A stretch of DNA of 64,000 nucleotides, taken from positions 744,001 to 808,000 of the forward strand of contig NZ_JAENIK010000012.1 in NCBI RefSeq assembly GCF_016595465.1, given 5' to 3'. The DNA comes from Luteolibacter yonseiensis. GTDB taxonomy: Bacteria > Verrucomicrobiota > Verrucomicrobiia > Verrucomicrobiales > Akkermansiaceae. The notes beneath the pieces are model-generated. The model was not told where the DNA came from, searched no databases, and worked only from the letters and a program-made list of their open reading frames with translations. Made by a program: the position numbers and the translations under genes. Shown here in pieces: positions 26,964 to 36,207 of the stretch. Positions within the stretch are counted from its first letter, which is position 1. The number at the start of each line of letters is the position of its first letter.

Positions 26964-28856
26964 ATGTCTGCAAAAACCAACCACCCGGTCACCCGCTCGG
27001 CCCTCGGCGTCGCCGCGCTCGTCACCATCGCCCTGCTGGCGAACTGGCTCGTATCCCTCACCCCGGCCGGAAACCGCGGGGCCGACTTCACGGAAAACAA
27101 GATCCACACCCTGTCGGACGGCACCCGCTCGCTCCTCACCGAACTGGACACCCCCGTGGTCATCCGCTACTATGCATCCCGTAGCACCGACTACATGCCG
27201 GAGGAGCTGAAGCTCCACATGCGCCGTGTGGACGACCTGCTCAAGGAATATGCCAACATCTCCAAGGGGAAGATCCGCATCGAGAACCTCGACCCGCAGC
27301 CCGATACCGACGCCGAGGACTCCGCGAATCTCGACGGCATCAACGGCCAGCGCATGAACGACCAGAACCTGTTCTTCGGCGTCGCCATTTCCTGCCTCGG
27401 TAAAACCAAGCCGCTCCCCTTCCTCGACCCGCGCGAGGAAACGATGCTGGAGTACCAGCTCTCCAAGGCGATCGCCGAGGTGAGCACCGCGGTAAAGCCG
27501 AAGATCGGCATCATGTCCGCGCTCAATCTCCGCGGCGGTCCGGCCATGATGCCGGGACAACCCAGGACTCCCGGCTGGGTCATCCATGAACAGTTGAAAC
27601 AATCCTTCGACGTGGTCGACATCTCCATGGAGGGCGTCACCCTCGATCCGAAACAAATCAAGGTCCTCCTGCTCTTCCACCCAGCCGGCATCACTCCGGA
27701 GGTCGAATACTCCGTGGACCAGTACCTGCTCAATGGCGGCACGGTCGTCGCCTGCCTCGACCCCTACTCCGTGGCGGCCCAGATGACCAGCCCGCAGGGA
27801 AACCCGATGATGGGCCAGATGCCGCCAAACCCCACGAGCTCCACATTGCCGACCCTGCTTGGTACCTGGGGCATGAAATTCGAGTCGGCCCAAGTGCTGG
27901 CGGATCCTACGCTCGCCACCAAATTCGGTGATCGCAACGGTCTGGCGATCCTGACCCTTGGCAAGGATTCCATGCCGCAGAAGGACAATGTCATCACCAA
28001 GAATCTCGGTTCCGTCACCCTGTTCCTTCCGGGAGCTTTCACCGCGAACGGCAACTCCGGACTCACGGTGAACAGCATCATCCATTCGACCACCCAGGCC
28101 GGATTCGTCGACCCCACGAAGGCGGCACAGCTCGATCCCTCTCTCGCCCGTACCCTGAAGTCCAACGGAACGGCATATGATCTCGTCACCCACCTGTCCG
28201 GCAAGTTCAAAACCGCCTTCCCCGAAGGCAAGCCCAAGCCCACCACCGAAGGAACGGAAAACAAGGATGCCCCCAAACCCCAGAATCTGAAGGAGAGCGT
28301 CGCCCCCGGAAATGTGTTCCTCATCGCAGACGTGGATGCCTTCTACGACCGTTTCGCTTACAGCGTGCAGAACTTCGGTGGCACACAAATGGTGTCCCAG
28401 ATGAACGGAAATGCCCCGCTTCTTTTCAACCTGCTCGACCAGGCGACCGGTTCCAAGCATCTCATCGGCTCCCGCTCGCGCTCGGCCATCCTCCGCCCGT
28501 TCACCGTGGTGCAGCAGATGGAGGCGGATTTCAACAAGACCGTCGGTGCCAAGATCGAGGAATTCCAGGCCAAGCAAAACGCGGCTCAGGAAAAACTCAA
28601 CGACCTGCAGTCGCAGAAATCACAAGGAGCGGAACTCTACCTTTCGCCCGAACAGGAAGCGGAAATCAAGAAACTGCGCGAGGAACAGGTCGAGTATTCC
28701 AAACTCATCCGTGAACAGGAGAAAGAGCTCCGCCGCCAGAAGGACAAGCTGGCCGGGAACATCACCCTGCTCAATGTCGCCGCGATGCCGGCCCTCGTCG
28801 TCATCGTCGGCCTGGCCCTCTTCATCAAACGCCGCTCCTCAACGCGGGCCAGATAA
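26964..28856 (+). CDS. GldG-like extracytoplasmic ABC subunit
   Basis: 630 residues with an N-terminal anchor helix (about 12-30), a large exported domain and a second helix near the C-terminus (LLNVAAMPALVVIVGLALFI). Family motifs: KIHTLSDGTRSLLTELDTPV then VIRYYASR, and KIRIENLDPQPDTD; the GIMSALNLRG and LLFHPAGITPEVEYSVDQYL segments match the GldG/IflT-like domain. About residues 530-600 form a charged coiled coil with many Gln/Glu/Lys. Spacing of 33 bp to the permease gene supports one operon. Confidence 0.9.
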   Translation: MSAKTNHPVTRSALGVAALVTIALLANWLVSLTPAGNRGADFTENKIHTLSDGTRSLLTELDTPVVIRYYASRSTDYMPEELKLHMRRVDDLLKEYANISKGKIRIENLDPQPDTDAEDSANLDGINGQRMNDQNLFFGVAISCLGKTKPLPFLDPREETMLEYQLSKAIAEVSTAVKPKIGIMSALNLRGGPAMMPGQPRTPGWVIHEQLKQSFDVVDISMEGVTLDPKQIKVLLLFHPAGITPEVEYSVDQYLLNGGTVVACLDPYSVAAQMTSPQGNPMMGQMPPNPTSSTLPTLLGTWGMKFESAQVLADPTLATKFGDRNGLAILTLGKDSMPQKDNVITKNLGSVTLFLPGAFTANGNSGLTVNSIIHSTTQAGFVDPTKAAQLDPSLARTLKSNGTAYDLVTHLSGKFKTAFPEGKPKPTTEGTENKDAPKPQNLKESVAPGNVFLIADVDAFYDRFAYSVQNFGGTQMVSQMNGNAPLLFNLLDQATGSKHLIGSRSRSAILRPFTVVQQMEADFNKTVGAKIEEFQAKQNAAQEKLNDLQSQKSQGAELYLSPEQEAEIKKLREEQVEYSKLIREQEKELRRQKDKLAGNITLLNVAAMPALVVIVGLALFIKRRSSTRAR

Positions 28857-28905
28857 ACATCCGGGCCATTCCGACAATCCATTTCAATCCTCAACATCTT
28901 CCAAC

Positions 28906-30312
28906 ATGAACAAACGCCAGGTCATCATCCTCTGGGGCATCGCACTCGCGCTCGGCGTCGCGGTGGCCGCAGTGAAATTCAGCCAGAACGAATCCACCCG
29001 CAGCGCGACGAAACGCACCGCCGGCCAGACATTGTTCGAATCCTTCCCCGCCGCCGAAACCGCCACCATCGACATCCAGGGATCGGACGGCACCGTCACC
29101 CTCACCAAGAAGGATGGTAAATGGGTGGTGGCGCAGCGGGACAATTTCCCCGCCAACACCACTTACGTGAACGACTTCATCCGCACGCTCAACGACCTGA
29201 AGGTCACCCAGGGGATGGAGGCAGGCCCCTCGCTGGCCCCCCGTTTCGGAATGGATGAAAGCGCCACCGTCGCCGCCGAGCGGGGACTGACCGCCGGTTT
29301 CAAGGACGCCGCCGGCAAGGAGATCGCAAAGGTCGCGCTTGGCAAGAACATCGGCGCGGACTCCGAATCCGACATGATGGATATGGAGATGGGATCCGGC
29401 GCGGTCGGCCGTTACGTCCGCAATTATGCCGACGAGAGCGGCTTCTACGCGGTGGGCGAGATGTTCCCGTCGGTCAGTGATGAGGTGAAACGCTGGCTCG
29501 CCGACGGATTCATCAATCCTGAGAAAATCAAGTCCATCACCATGAGCCTTCCGGACAAGACCGATCCGGATTGGAAACTCGTCCGCGACAACGAAGAAGC
29601 CGAATTCAAGCTCGACGCCGCCGCCGCGACGGAAGTGCTCGACTCCACAGCCGCCACCGCCCTCAGGAGCGTGCTGTCCTACGCCCGCTTCGATGACGTC
29701 GTTCCCGCGGCGAAGGTCGCGGAGCGCGCCGCCGCCGGAAAACTCACCGCCACCCTCGAAACTTTCGAAGGCTTCATTTACAACATCACCCTGACCCCCA
29801 CCAAGGCATCCGCGGCCCCATCCGAACCAGCCGTTCCCGGTGCGGAGCCTCCCGCGACCGACAACTACCTGATGACTGTCGCCGTGAACGCCGAACTTCC
29901 GAAGGAGCGGAAGAAGGAGGAAGGAGAGAAACCTGAAGACGCAAAGACCAAGGACACCGCTTTTACCGAACGGCAGAAAGTTCTCACCGAGAAACTCGCC
30001 AAGGAAAAAGCCTTCGCGGGCATCACCTTCGAGGTGGCGAAGTCCACGGTGGAGCCGTTGTTGAAGGACAGGAAAACCCTTACGACCAAGCCGGATCCGG
30101 CCCTCAGTCCCGATGACTCCCAAGGCTCCGTCCAGCAGCTTCCCGGCGGATTGATCGCACGTCCGCCGGGCGTCGGCTCCCGTCCTCCCGTTTCCGCCAC
30201 CACTCCGCCGATTTCCATTCCGACCGTTTATGAGGATGAGAATGGCAATGAAATCAATCCCGGTGAGGAAGGTGCCGCGGATGGTGAAAGTAGTGGCGAA
30301 GAAGGAGAGTAA
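28906..30312 (+). CDS. DUF4340 membrane-anchored protein
   Basis: 468 residues from the ATG at 28906. It has an N-terminal helix (VIILWGIALALGVAVAAVKF), then DUF4340 features: DIQGSDGTVTLTKKDGKWVV, and YAVGEMFPSVSDEVKRWLAD. The C-terminal 130 residues are Pro/Glu/Lys rich, ending with a highly acidic tail. DUF4340 proteins regularly follow GldG-like genes, as here (49 bp). Function unknown; probably a periplasmic part of the ABC system. Confidence 0.88.
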   Translation: MNKRQVIILWGIALALGVAVAAVKFSQNESTRSATKRTAGQTLFESFPAAETATIDIQGSDGTVTLTKKDGKWVVAQRDNFPANTTYVNDFIRTLNDLKVTQGMEAGPSLAPRFGMDESATVAAERGLTAGFKDAAGKEIAKVALGKNIGADSESDMMDMEMGSGAVGRYVRNYADESGFYAVGEMFPSVSDEVKRWLADGFINPEKIKSITMSLPDKTDPDWKLVRDNEEAEFKLDAAAATEVLDSTAATALRSVLSYARFDDVVPAAKVAERAAAGKLTATLETFEGFIYNITLTPTKASAAPSEPAVPGAEPPATDNYLMTVAVNAELPKERKKEEGEKPEDAKTKDTAFTERQKVLTEKLAKEKAFAGITFEVAKSTVEPLLKDRKTLTTKPDPALSPDDSQGSVQQLPGGLIARPPGVGSRPPVSATTPPISIPTVYEDENGNEINPGEEGAADGESSGEEGE

Positions 30313-30337
30313 GTCCTGACACACCCGACAAACCCAA

Positions 30338-31378
30338 ATGCGACACCTGCTTTTCCTCATCCTCGCGAGTTCCCTGACGGCTCATGCCCAAGACGATCCG
30401 TTCACCACATTCGACTCCGATAAGGACGGCAGGGTCTCCCTGGCGGAGGTGCCGGAAGCCTTGCGCGGCCATTTCAAGCTCCTTGATGCGGACGGCGACG
30501 GATTCATCAGCCTTGAGGAGAAAAACCGCTTCACGAAGGCAGCCTTCGCCACGGACCATCTGAAGGATGTGGACTACGTCGGAAACGGTAATCCCCGCCA
30601 AACCCTGGATCTGCTCGTCCCGAAAGATCATGCCACCAACAAACGGCCGCTCGTGATCTTCATCCACGGCGGGGCATGGCATTCCGGCGAGAAGGAGAAT
30701 GGATTGGGGGTCATCCGGGCTCTTTCGTCCACCGGTGACTACGTCACCGCCACGATCAACTACCGCCTCAGCCAGCAAGCTCCCTGGCCGGCCCAGATCC
30801 ATGACTGCAAGGCCGCCATCCGCTTCCTGCGGGGGAAGGCGGAGGAGTATGGCATTGATCCGACAAAAATCGGCGTCATGGGAATCTCCGCCGGCGGCCA
30901 CCTTGTGTCGATGCTCGGCACCAGTGCCGGGGTCGCGGAATTGGAAGGAGACATCGGGCCGTTTCCCAAGGAAAACAGCGGGGTGCAGTGCGTGGTGAAC
31001 TTCTTCGGTCCCACGGATTTCCTGACCATGTCGGGTGATTCCATGAAACCCAATCCCGTGATCCAACTTCTGGGTGGCGAGGGCCCCGAACTGAAGACCA
31101 AGGCAAAACAGGCATCACCTGTCACTTGGATCGATAAAAGCGACGCGCCGTTTTTCACCGCCCACGGGACAAAGGATCCGCTGGTTCCTTACAGCCAGGC
31201 GGAGGAAATCAACACCGCGCTCAAGACCGCCGGAGTCGAATCCCACCTCATCACCATGGTGGGTGGCGGTCATGGCTTCCTCAGCGACGATCTGAACGGA
31301 CGCATCCGCCAGTTCCTCGACAATCATCTCAGGATGCAGGCCGGAAAATTTTCCGAAGAGGCGATCACCGTGCAATGA
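30338..31378 (+). CDS. Secreted EF-hand alpha/beta-hydrolase (esterase)
   Basis: 346 residues with the signal peptide MRHLLFLILASSLTAHAQ. Two EF-hand loops, DSDKDGRVSLAE (about 27-38) and DADGDGFISLEE (about 50-61), precede an alpha/beta-hydrolase of the HSL/BD-FAE type: oxyanion HGGAW, nucleophile elbow GISAGGH, acid in GTKDPLVPYS, and base in GGGHGF. Ca2+ binding by the N-terminal pair is likely. Substrate is probably an ester on a glycan or a small compound (inference). It lies 25 bp after the DUF4340 gene. Confidence 0.9.
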   Translation: MRHLLFLILASSLTAHAQDDPFTTFDSDKDGRVSLAEVPEALRGHFKLLDADGDGFISLEEKNRFTKAAFATDHLKDVDYVGNGNPRQTLDLLVPKDHATNKRPLVIFIHGGAWHSGEKENGLGVIRALSSTGDYVTATINYRLSQQAPWPAQIHDCKAAIRFLRGKAEEYGIDPTKIGVMGISAGGHLVSMLGTSAGVAELEGDIGPFPKENSGVQCVVNFFGPTDFLTMSGDSMKPNPVIQLLGGEGPELKTKAKQASPVTWIDKSDAPFFTAHGTKDPLVPYSQAEEINTALKTAGVESHLITMVGGGHGFLSDDLNGRIRQFLDNHLRMQAGKFSEEAITVQ

Positions 31379-31401
31379 ATTGCCTGTCCCGCCCCGCGCG
31401 G

Positions 31402-32070
31402 TCAGCGATTCTCCTGATCATCCATGACGATCAGCGCGTCGAACCGCGTGAGGGGCATGCCCGCGTAACTCGCGGAGTACCCCCGCAGGTTTTGTAGATC
31501 CATCATCTCGCCATTGATGAAGCGCGCCGTGATTTCCGTGAAGTCGGGCGCTTGGCAGGTGAAGCCGGTGAGACGGCCGTTCGGTTCGTCCGGCACGTCG
31601 ATCTGGATCACCCGCCTTCCCTCATATCCGTAGGGATCATACTCTTGGATCAACTTCGCAAGCCGGGCCTCAGCCAAGGTGTGATTCCCGGGAGCGACCT
31701 CGCTCAACAAACGCTCCACCTGCTGCCGGATATTCCGGACTTCATCAGGTGCGGGCGGCTCGACACCCAACAAATGGAGCTCCGAGTCCACCGTTTCCTT
31801 CCGGCTGAGCAGATGAGCCCGCCCCGCCTCATGCCTGCCGAAAAGGGTCTCCACATCGCGTAGGAAATCACCGGTGGAGCGGTATCCGCGTGGTGGGGCA
31901 TCTGAAACCATCGCCCTCGTATCGCTCCGGTTTGGTTTTTCATCAGCTGCCGGTTCCTTTTCCGTCCTGTCACCGATTTTGAAAAGCATGCTCAAGGCGA
32001 TCGACAACAAGAGCATCACCAGCCACCAGCCCTGCCTGTTACGGGGAAACATGACCTTGGGAAAAGACAT
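31402..32070 (-). CDS. Hypothetical single-pass membrane protein
   Basis: 222 residues. An N-terminal helix (WWLVMLLLSIALSMLF) follows a short basic cytosolic tail. The exported part has a helical segment rich in Arg/Glu (FLRDVETLFGRHEAGRAHLL) and ends with a beta-like MDLQNLRGYSASYAGMPLTR segment. No family recognised. It is 3 bp downstream of the YtkA-like gene on the same strand, so the two are likely co-transcribed. Confidence 0.75.
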   Translation of the reverse strand: MSFPKVMFPRNRQGWWLVMLLLSIALSMLFKIGDRTEKEPAADEKPNRSDTRAMVSDAPPRGYRSTGDFLRDVETLFGRHEAGRAHLLSRKETVDSELHLLGVEPPAPDEVRNIRQQVERLLSEVAPGNHTLAEARLAKLIQEYDPYGYEGRRVIQIDVPDEPNGRLTGFTCQAPDFTEITARFINGEMMDLQNLRGYSASYAGMPLTRFDALIVMDDQENR

Positions 32071-32073
32071 GAT

Positions 32074-33354
32074 TCATTTCACCGTGACCGGCACCACAAA
32101 CGCGGCGAGACGCACCCCGCCGTCCACCTGATATTGGAAATACAACCTCAGCCAGCCCGGCTGGAGCGGGCGGAGTTGGAAATCCACCTGCGGCCCGCCC
32201 AATTGGCCCGCCACCGGCATCGTCCCGGTCGGATGAATATGAAGGATGGATTGAAAATCATCGGCGAAGCCCACGACGTGCGCGAAGGCCCCCATCAGCG
32301 GCTCGAGCCGGGACAACGGTTTCCCGTTTTCTTCCAGTACCACCCGGATGCTGCCCACGTTCCCGAAGCTCAGTTCTCCTCCGGGCAGTTCGAGCCTCGC
32401 CCGGTATTTGCCGCTCGTTGCAACCGTGACCGCGGCTCCGGGCGCGGGTGCCTTTGCGATAGGTCTCGGAATTTTTTCCAGATCCGCAATAGGAAATTCC
32501 CCTCTTCCAGTAGCGACCGGCATCACGTCCAGCCACATCCGGTACGGCCCGGCGACATTCGGTATGAATGTGAAGGCATACTCGCCCGGCACCTCCGTCG
32601 GTTGGGGGTGCGCGTGGTGGTAGTCAGCGAACGAGGGATCCAGCAGAAGCGCGTGCAGCTTTTCGGTATGGGTGGTATGCAACTGGTCTGGAACGACCGG
32701 AATTTTACCCGGTCCGATCAACCGGAAACGAACCTCAGAGGGCTTTCCCACCTCCAGCTTGGGAGGATGAACAAACTTCACCTGCAGGGTCGGTACCACC
32801 GGAGGCAGGACGAAGCTGGCCTCGCTCGATGACACCAGCGCTTCCGGCGGAAACTGCCTGCCGATGTCTGAGATGGTTTCGACCAACGACGGCCATTCGC
32901 CAAGCAGCGCGTCGCGGCGATCTTCAAGCGCCAGCGCATTCCACCGGGAAGTTGAATCATTCGTTTTCTTGATCAAGGCCAGAAGCGTTTCCCTGCGCTC
33001 ACCGAAAACCATCACGGCCCGATTTTGCATGAACGCGAGGTGGGAGATCAGCGCCGCCAGTTTCTGGGGCACCTTGACCAGATCACCGCTCTTGGAAATT
33101 TCCAGCAACGCATCCCTCTCAAGCTGCACATGCTCCCACGCGTCGCCCAATAGAACGATTTCCGGTCCGCAAAGGGCCTCCGCACGCGTGGTTGCGGCAG
33201 GGGCGTCCATAGCACCGCCTGTTTGAAAAGCAGTGGCAGGAAGCAGTGCGGCGGCTTGGATGATGATGAAAACCAGTTTGATGGGAAAATGTTTGAAACA
33301 ATTCTTGACCAATCTCAAGACAAAACATACTAAGTTGCCAACTTTAGTAATCAT
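32074..33354 (-). CDS. Secreted protein with HxHP motifs, metal-associated (tentative)
   Basis: The open frame extends to 33687 but the plus-strand thioredoxin gene occupies that part, so the true start is at or below 33354 (ATG) or possibly a TTG at 33312. The start of the signal-like segment KHFPIKLVFIIIQAAALLPA supports either. The mature part has a helical region (about 50-170) and two beta-sandwich-like domains with LDPSFADYHHAHPQPTEVPG and QSILHIHPTGTMPVAGQLGG. Paired His-x-His-Pro sites suggest metal binding, and the second half resembles YtkA-like/copper-associated Ig folds. Neighbouring SCO and thioredoxin-like genes fit. Function inferred only. Confidence 0.68.
   Translation of the reverse strand: MITKVGNLVCFVLRLVKNCFKHFPIKLVFIIIQAAALLPATAFQTGGAMDAPAATTRAEALCGPEIVLLGDAWEHVQLERDALLEISKSGDLVKVPQKLAALISHLAFMQNRAVMVFGERRETLLALIKKTNDSTSRWNALALEDRRDALLGEWPSLVETISDIGRQFPPEALVSSSEASFVLPPVVPTLQVKFVHPPKLEVGKPSEVRFRLIGPGKIPVVPDQLHTTHTEKLHALLLDPSFADYHHAHPQPTEVPGEYAFTFIPNVAGPYRMWLDVMPVATGRGEFPIADLEKIPRPIAKAPAPGAAVTVATSGKYRARLELPGGELSFGNVGSIRVVLEENGKPLSRLEPLMGAFAHVVGFADDFQSILHIHPTGTMPVAGQLGGPQVDFQLRPLQPGWLRLYFQYQVDGGVRLAAFVVPVTVK
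33328..33349. promoter_or_regulatory. Palindromic operator candidate between divergent genes
   Basis: TACTAAGTTG (33328-33337), one C, then CAACTTTAGTA (33339-33349): ten paired bases with a single-base offset. It sits between the two divergent starts, just downstream of a TTGACC box at 33305-33310. BlaI/MecI-type repressors bind operators of this general kind; the regulator is not in the window. Confidence 0.5.
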
Positions 33355-33841
33355 GCCTTTTCGCAGCCGGTCCATCGTTGCCTCCGTCCTCTTGCTCGCC
33401 TCTGTCGGACAAGCCTGCGCCTGCGGCCTCGCGTGGTCCCCCAATCCGGCGGATGCCCTGCTTTCCGCCAAACTCACCAACCGTCTGGCGATAGTCGTTT
33501 TCACAGGATCCGATTGGAGCCGCAGCACTGCACAACTCGACCAGGAAGTGTTGATGAATGTGGAGTTCACCGATTTCGCCACCCGCCATTTCGCCTTGGC
33601 CAATGCGGATTTCCCGCAACGCAATCTCCCGGCCAAGGAACTGCTGGCGGAAAACACCGAATTCGCCAGCCGCCACAAGATCACCAAATGGCCGACGCTG
33701 CTTGCGATCCGTCCTGATGGCTCCGAGTTCGGCAGAATCGAATACGGTGGCGAGAATGCCTTCGATCTGTTGAAACGGCTGGAAGAATGGCAGGCGCGGT
33801 ATCAGACGGAATCGAGCTCCGTCAGAATTTTCGTCGAGTGA
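33353..33841 (+). CDS. Secreted thioredoxin-fold protein lacking the CxxC motif
   Basis: 162 residues with a signal peptide (IVASVLLLASVGQACACG). The fold signature IVVFTGSDWSRSTAQLDQEV matches the thioredoxin_7 family, whose members read FTGSDWCxWC; here the cysteine positions are Ser56 and Thr59, so it cannot be a thiol oxidoreductase by the usual mechanism. The cis-Pro region KITKWPTLLAIRPDGSEFG is present. It is divergent from the HxHP protein. The ATG is only three bases after the operator candidate and no ribosome binding site is visible. Confidence 0.82.
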   Translation: MPFRSRSIVASVLLLASVGQACACGLAWSPNPADALLSAKLTNRLAIVVFTGSDWSRSTAQLDQEVLMNVEFTDFATRHFALANADFPQRNLPAKELLAENTEFASRHKITKWPTLLAIRPDGSEFGRIEYGGENAFDLLKRLEEWQARYQTESSSVRIFVE

Positions 33842-33850
33842 TCCGTACAC

Positions 33851-33873
33851 GGCGGATGGACAAGCCATCCGCC
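33851..33873 (+). other. Perfect 9-bp stem-loop after thioredoxin-like gene
   Basis: GGCGGATGG and CCATCCGCC pair perfectly around a 5-nt loop, 10 bp after the stop codon. It has no T-run, so it may protect the 3' end of the mRNA or help Rho-dependent termination rather than act as an intrinsic terminator. Confidence 0.5.
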
Positions 33874-34088
33874 CCCGCTTCGTTCTCCACATTTTTATTC
33901 CACCGGCATTCGTCCGGAGAATCCCCCTCCCCAGCCGACCGCCCGTTCGCGGAGGCTGCCCGAACCAAGGAGAGATCCAGCCCACCTGCGGCAGATCCCA
34001 GCTCCCTTCTTCCTTCGCGCCCACCCCGTGACAAGGCGGCGTATCCAGGCCCCACCGTGGCCATATCCATCAAGAAACCTGATACCTT

Positions 34089-35465
34089 ATGAAATTCAAA
34101 TCACCCGATCCCCGCCTGCTCACAGCAGCTCTCAGCTATCTTCTTCTCACCGGTGCCCAAGCGGTGCAGAAACATGAAATCTGGTTGCTCGACCAGACCA
34201 ACACCTACGACTCCGACGGAAACGGCACCCTCGACAGCGGCGGTCATCTCTACCTTTACAATGGCGACGATTTCGCCGGCACAGGCGTGCCGAATCCCGT
34301 GCCGCAGAAAATCGATCTGGGCGGCACCATCGCCACCAATGTGAAAACCACCACCGGCGAGGCTCCGGTGCGCCCGCACTACATCAGCTTCAATCCCACC
34401 GGCACCCACGCGGTCATCACCTTCGTCGCGACCGGACATGTCCTCATCATCGAGGCCGCCACCCGCAACGTGGTTTACAGCGTGGATGTGGGAGTCCAGG
34501 CACACGCGGCGAATGTATCACCGACGAACGACTACATCCTCGTAGCCAACCAGAATGGCAAGCTGGTGCAGCGCATCGATGCCAATTTCGGCACCAACAC
34601 CTTCGCCCTCGACAGCACCGCCACGCTGGATCTCGCGAACGGCGTCACTCCCACAGGAGCACCACGCCAGGGCACCGAACGTCCGGACAACGCCGCGGTC
34701 ATCACCTATCCGGACCAACGTGATGGCAACCTCGCCTTCATCACCCTCCGCGGCGGCGGTGGCTTCGTGGTCAATCCCCGCTCCACTCCCATCGAGATCG
34801 TGGGTGAATTCTCCAAGGACACCATCGAGCCTGCCGGTCTCATCGCCGTGCAGAAAGGCCCGAAACTCTACTTCAACTCCGGCGGTGGAGGCGCTTCCAC
34901 GCTTGGCCACCAAGGGGTGCTCTACACGCTCGATTGGGACGCGTTTTCACCCGCTCCGGCAACGCCGAAGCCGGCCGACACTCCCACTCCCACCGTCGTT
35001 TTCGATTTCGGAGCACTTCCTCCGGGTGCGGCCACGGAAACGCGCTCCAGCCCGGTCACGGATTCCCACGGCATCCAGTTCAGCAAGCCGAACGCGGACT
35101 ATCTCTGGGCGGTCGATCGGGCGGACAACAAGATCATCGTGGTGAATCCCACCACCGACCAGATCGTCAACCGCATCAATCTAGTGAGCCGCGCCACCGG
35201 AGATCCGACTCCCGACCTCGTGCGCTTCTCTCCTGATGGAACCCGCGCCTATGCCTCCCTGCGGGGTCCCGTGCCTCTCAGCGGAAACAACGCGACGGTG
35301 AACAACGCGAAGGGCTCCACTCCCGGTCTCGGCATCTTCCACGTCACCGACAACGGCCTGAACGCGAAACTCCAACACGTGATCCGCACCTCGTTCCGGA
35401 ATGCCGCAGGCGCGGAAGTGTCCGATCCGCACGGCATCCATGTCCGCACCTTCGAAGTCCCGTAA
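34089..35465 (+). CDS. Secreted beta-propeller protein
   Basis: 458 residues with a signal peptide (LLTAALSYLLLTGAQA). Repeated propeller strands occur: HYISFNPTGTHAVITFVATG, VLIIEAATRNVVYSVDVGVQ, YLWAVDRADNKIIVVNPTTD and LVRFSPDGTRAYASLRGPVP, a YVTN/lactonase-like pattern. An Asp/Gly-rich DSDGNGTLDSGG loop near residue 40 may bind Ca2+. It precedes a PEP-CTERM gene by 35 bp and probably shares its transcript. Confidence 0.82.
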   Translation: MKFKSPDPRLLTAALSYLLLTGAQAVQKHEIWLLDQTNTYDSDGNGTLDSGGHLYLYNGDDFAGTGVPNPVPQKIDLGGTIATNVKTTTGEAPVRPHYISFNPTGTHAVITFVATGHVLIIEAATRNVVYSVDVGVQAHAANVSPTNDYILVANQNGKLVQRIDANFGTNTFALDSTATLDLANGVTPTGAPRQGTERPDNAAVITYPDQRDGNLAFITLRGGGGFVVNPRSTPIEIVGEFSKDTIEPAGLIAVQKGPKLYFNSGGGGASTLGHQGVLYTLDWDAFSPAPATPKPADTPTPTVVFDFGALPPGAATETRSSPVTDSHGIQFSKPNADYLWAVDRADNKIIVVNPTTDQIVNRINLVSRATGDPTPDLVRFSPDGTRAYASLRGPVPLSGNNATVNNAKGSTPGLGIFHVTDNGLNAKLQHVIRTSFRNAAGAEVSDPHGIHVRTFEVP

Positions 35466-35500
35466 GCGGATACCTGATCAAAACTCCACACCCCACCCAC

Positions 35501-36145
35501 ATGAAATTCCATCCAATCATCTCCGCCCTGGCCCTTGTCTCCGTCACGCAGGTGCATGGAGCGATCGTCCAATACACGGATCGCCCCAGCTTCCTCGCCG
35601 CGCTCACCCATGCGCCCGTTTCCACGGACTTTTCAACACTCGTTCCGGGTGATCTCACCAGCACTTCCCTCACCTTGTTTGGCGACAACGCGGCCGCCAC
35701 CCTGCTCATCGAAACGCGCGACGTCGCCAATACTTTCGCAGGGAACAATCTGTGGCTGTCTGATACCGGCGATCTGAACACCGCCCTCGGAGCGTCCACC
35801 ACCTACAGCGACCAGCTCCGCATCAGCAAGGTCGGCGGATTTTACACCATCGGTGCCGACTGGTTCCTCGGGGACATCGAGGACAATTACCTCCCCGGCT
35901 CGGTCGTCCTGACATTCAGCGACAACAGCACCTACACTGTCACCAGTGGTTCACAGGCGGGTTCGTTCCGAGGATTCATCTCGGATTCGCCTCTCGCGTC
36001 CGTGCTCGTCTCATCGTCGGATCCGACGAATGTGGCGGGCTGGGCGACCATCGACAATCTCGTCACCATCCCCGAACCCTCCGCCTTCATCCTGGGCGGC
36101 ATCGCGGCGCTCGGTACGATGGCCCGCCGGCGCAGGGCATTCTGA
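35501..36145 (+). CDS. PEP-CTERM sorted extracellular protein
   Basis: 214 residues. Signal peptide MKFHPIISALALVSVTQVHG at the N-terminus and a PEP-CTERM tail at the end: IPEPSAFILGGIAALGTMAR followed by RRRAF, i.e. PEP motif, membrane helix and basic cluster. Such proteins are cut and anchored by exosortase, which is not encoded in this window. The middle is a beta-rich domain. A strong terminator follows 11 bp after the stop. Confidence 0.93.
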   Translation: MKFHPIISALALVSVTQVHGAIVQYTDRPSFLAALTHAPVSTDFSTLVPGDLTSTSLTLFGDNAAATLLIETRDVANTFAGNNLWLSDTGDLNTALGASTTYSDQLRISKVGGFYTIGADWFLGDIEDNYLPGSVVLTFSDNSTYTVTSGSQAGSFRGFISDSPLASVLVSSSDPTNVAGWATIDNLVTIPEPSAFILGGIAALGTMARRRRAF

Positions 36146-36156
36146 ATTTGAAACGG

Positions 36157-36189
36157 GCACCGCCAGGCAATCCGTCTGGCGGTGCTTTT
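36157..36189 (+). terminator. Terminator of the propeller/PEP-CTERM unit
   Basis: A perfect 10-bp stem, GCACCGCCAG (36157-36166) with CTGGCGGTGC (36176-36185), is followed by TTTT. It separates the PEP-CTERM gene from the SCO gene. Confidence 0.92.
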
Positions 36190-36207
36190 CTCCCCACCAT
36201 TTCCATC

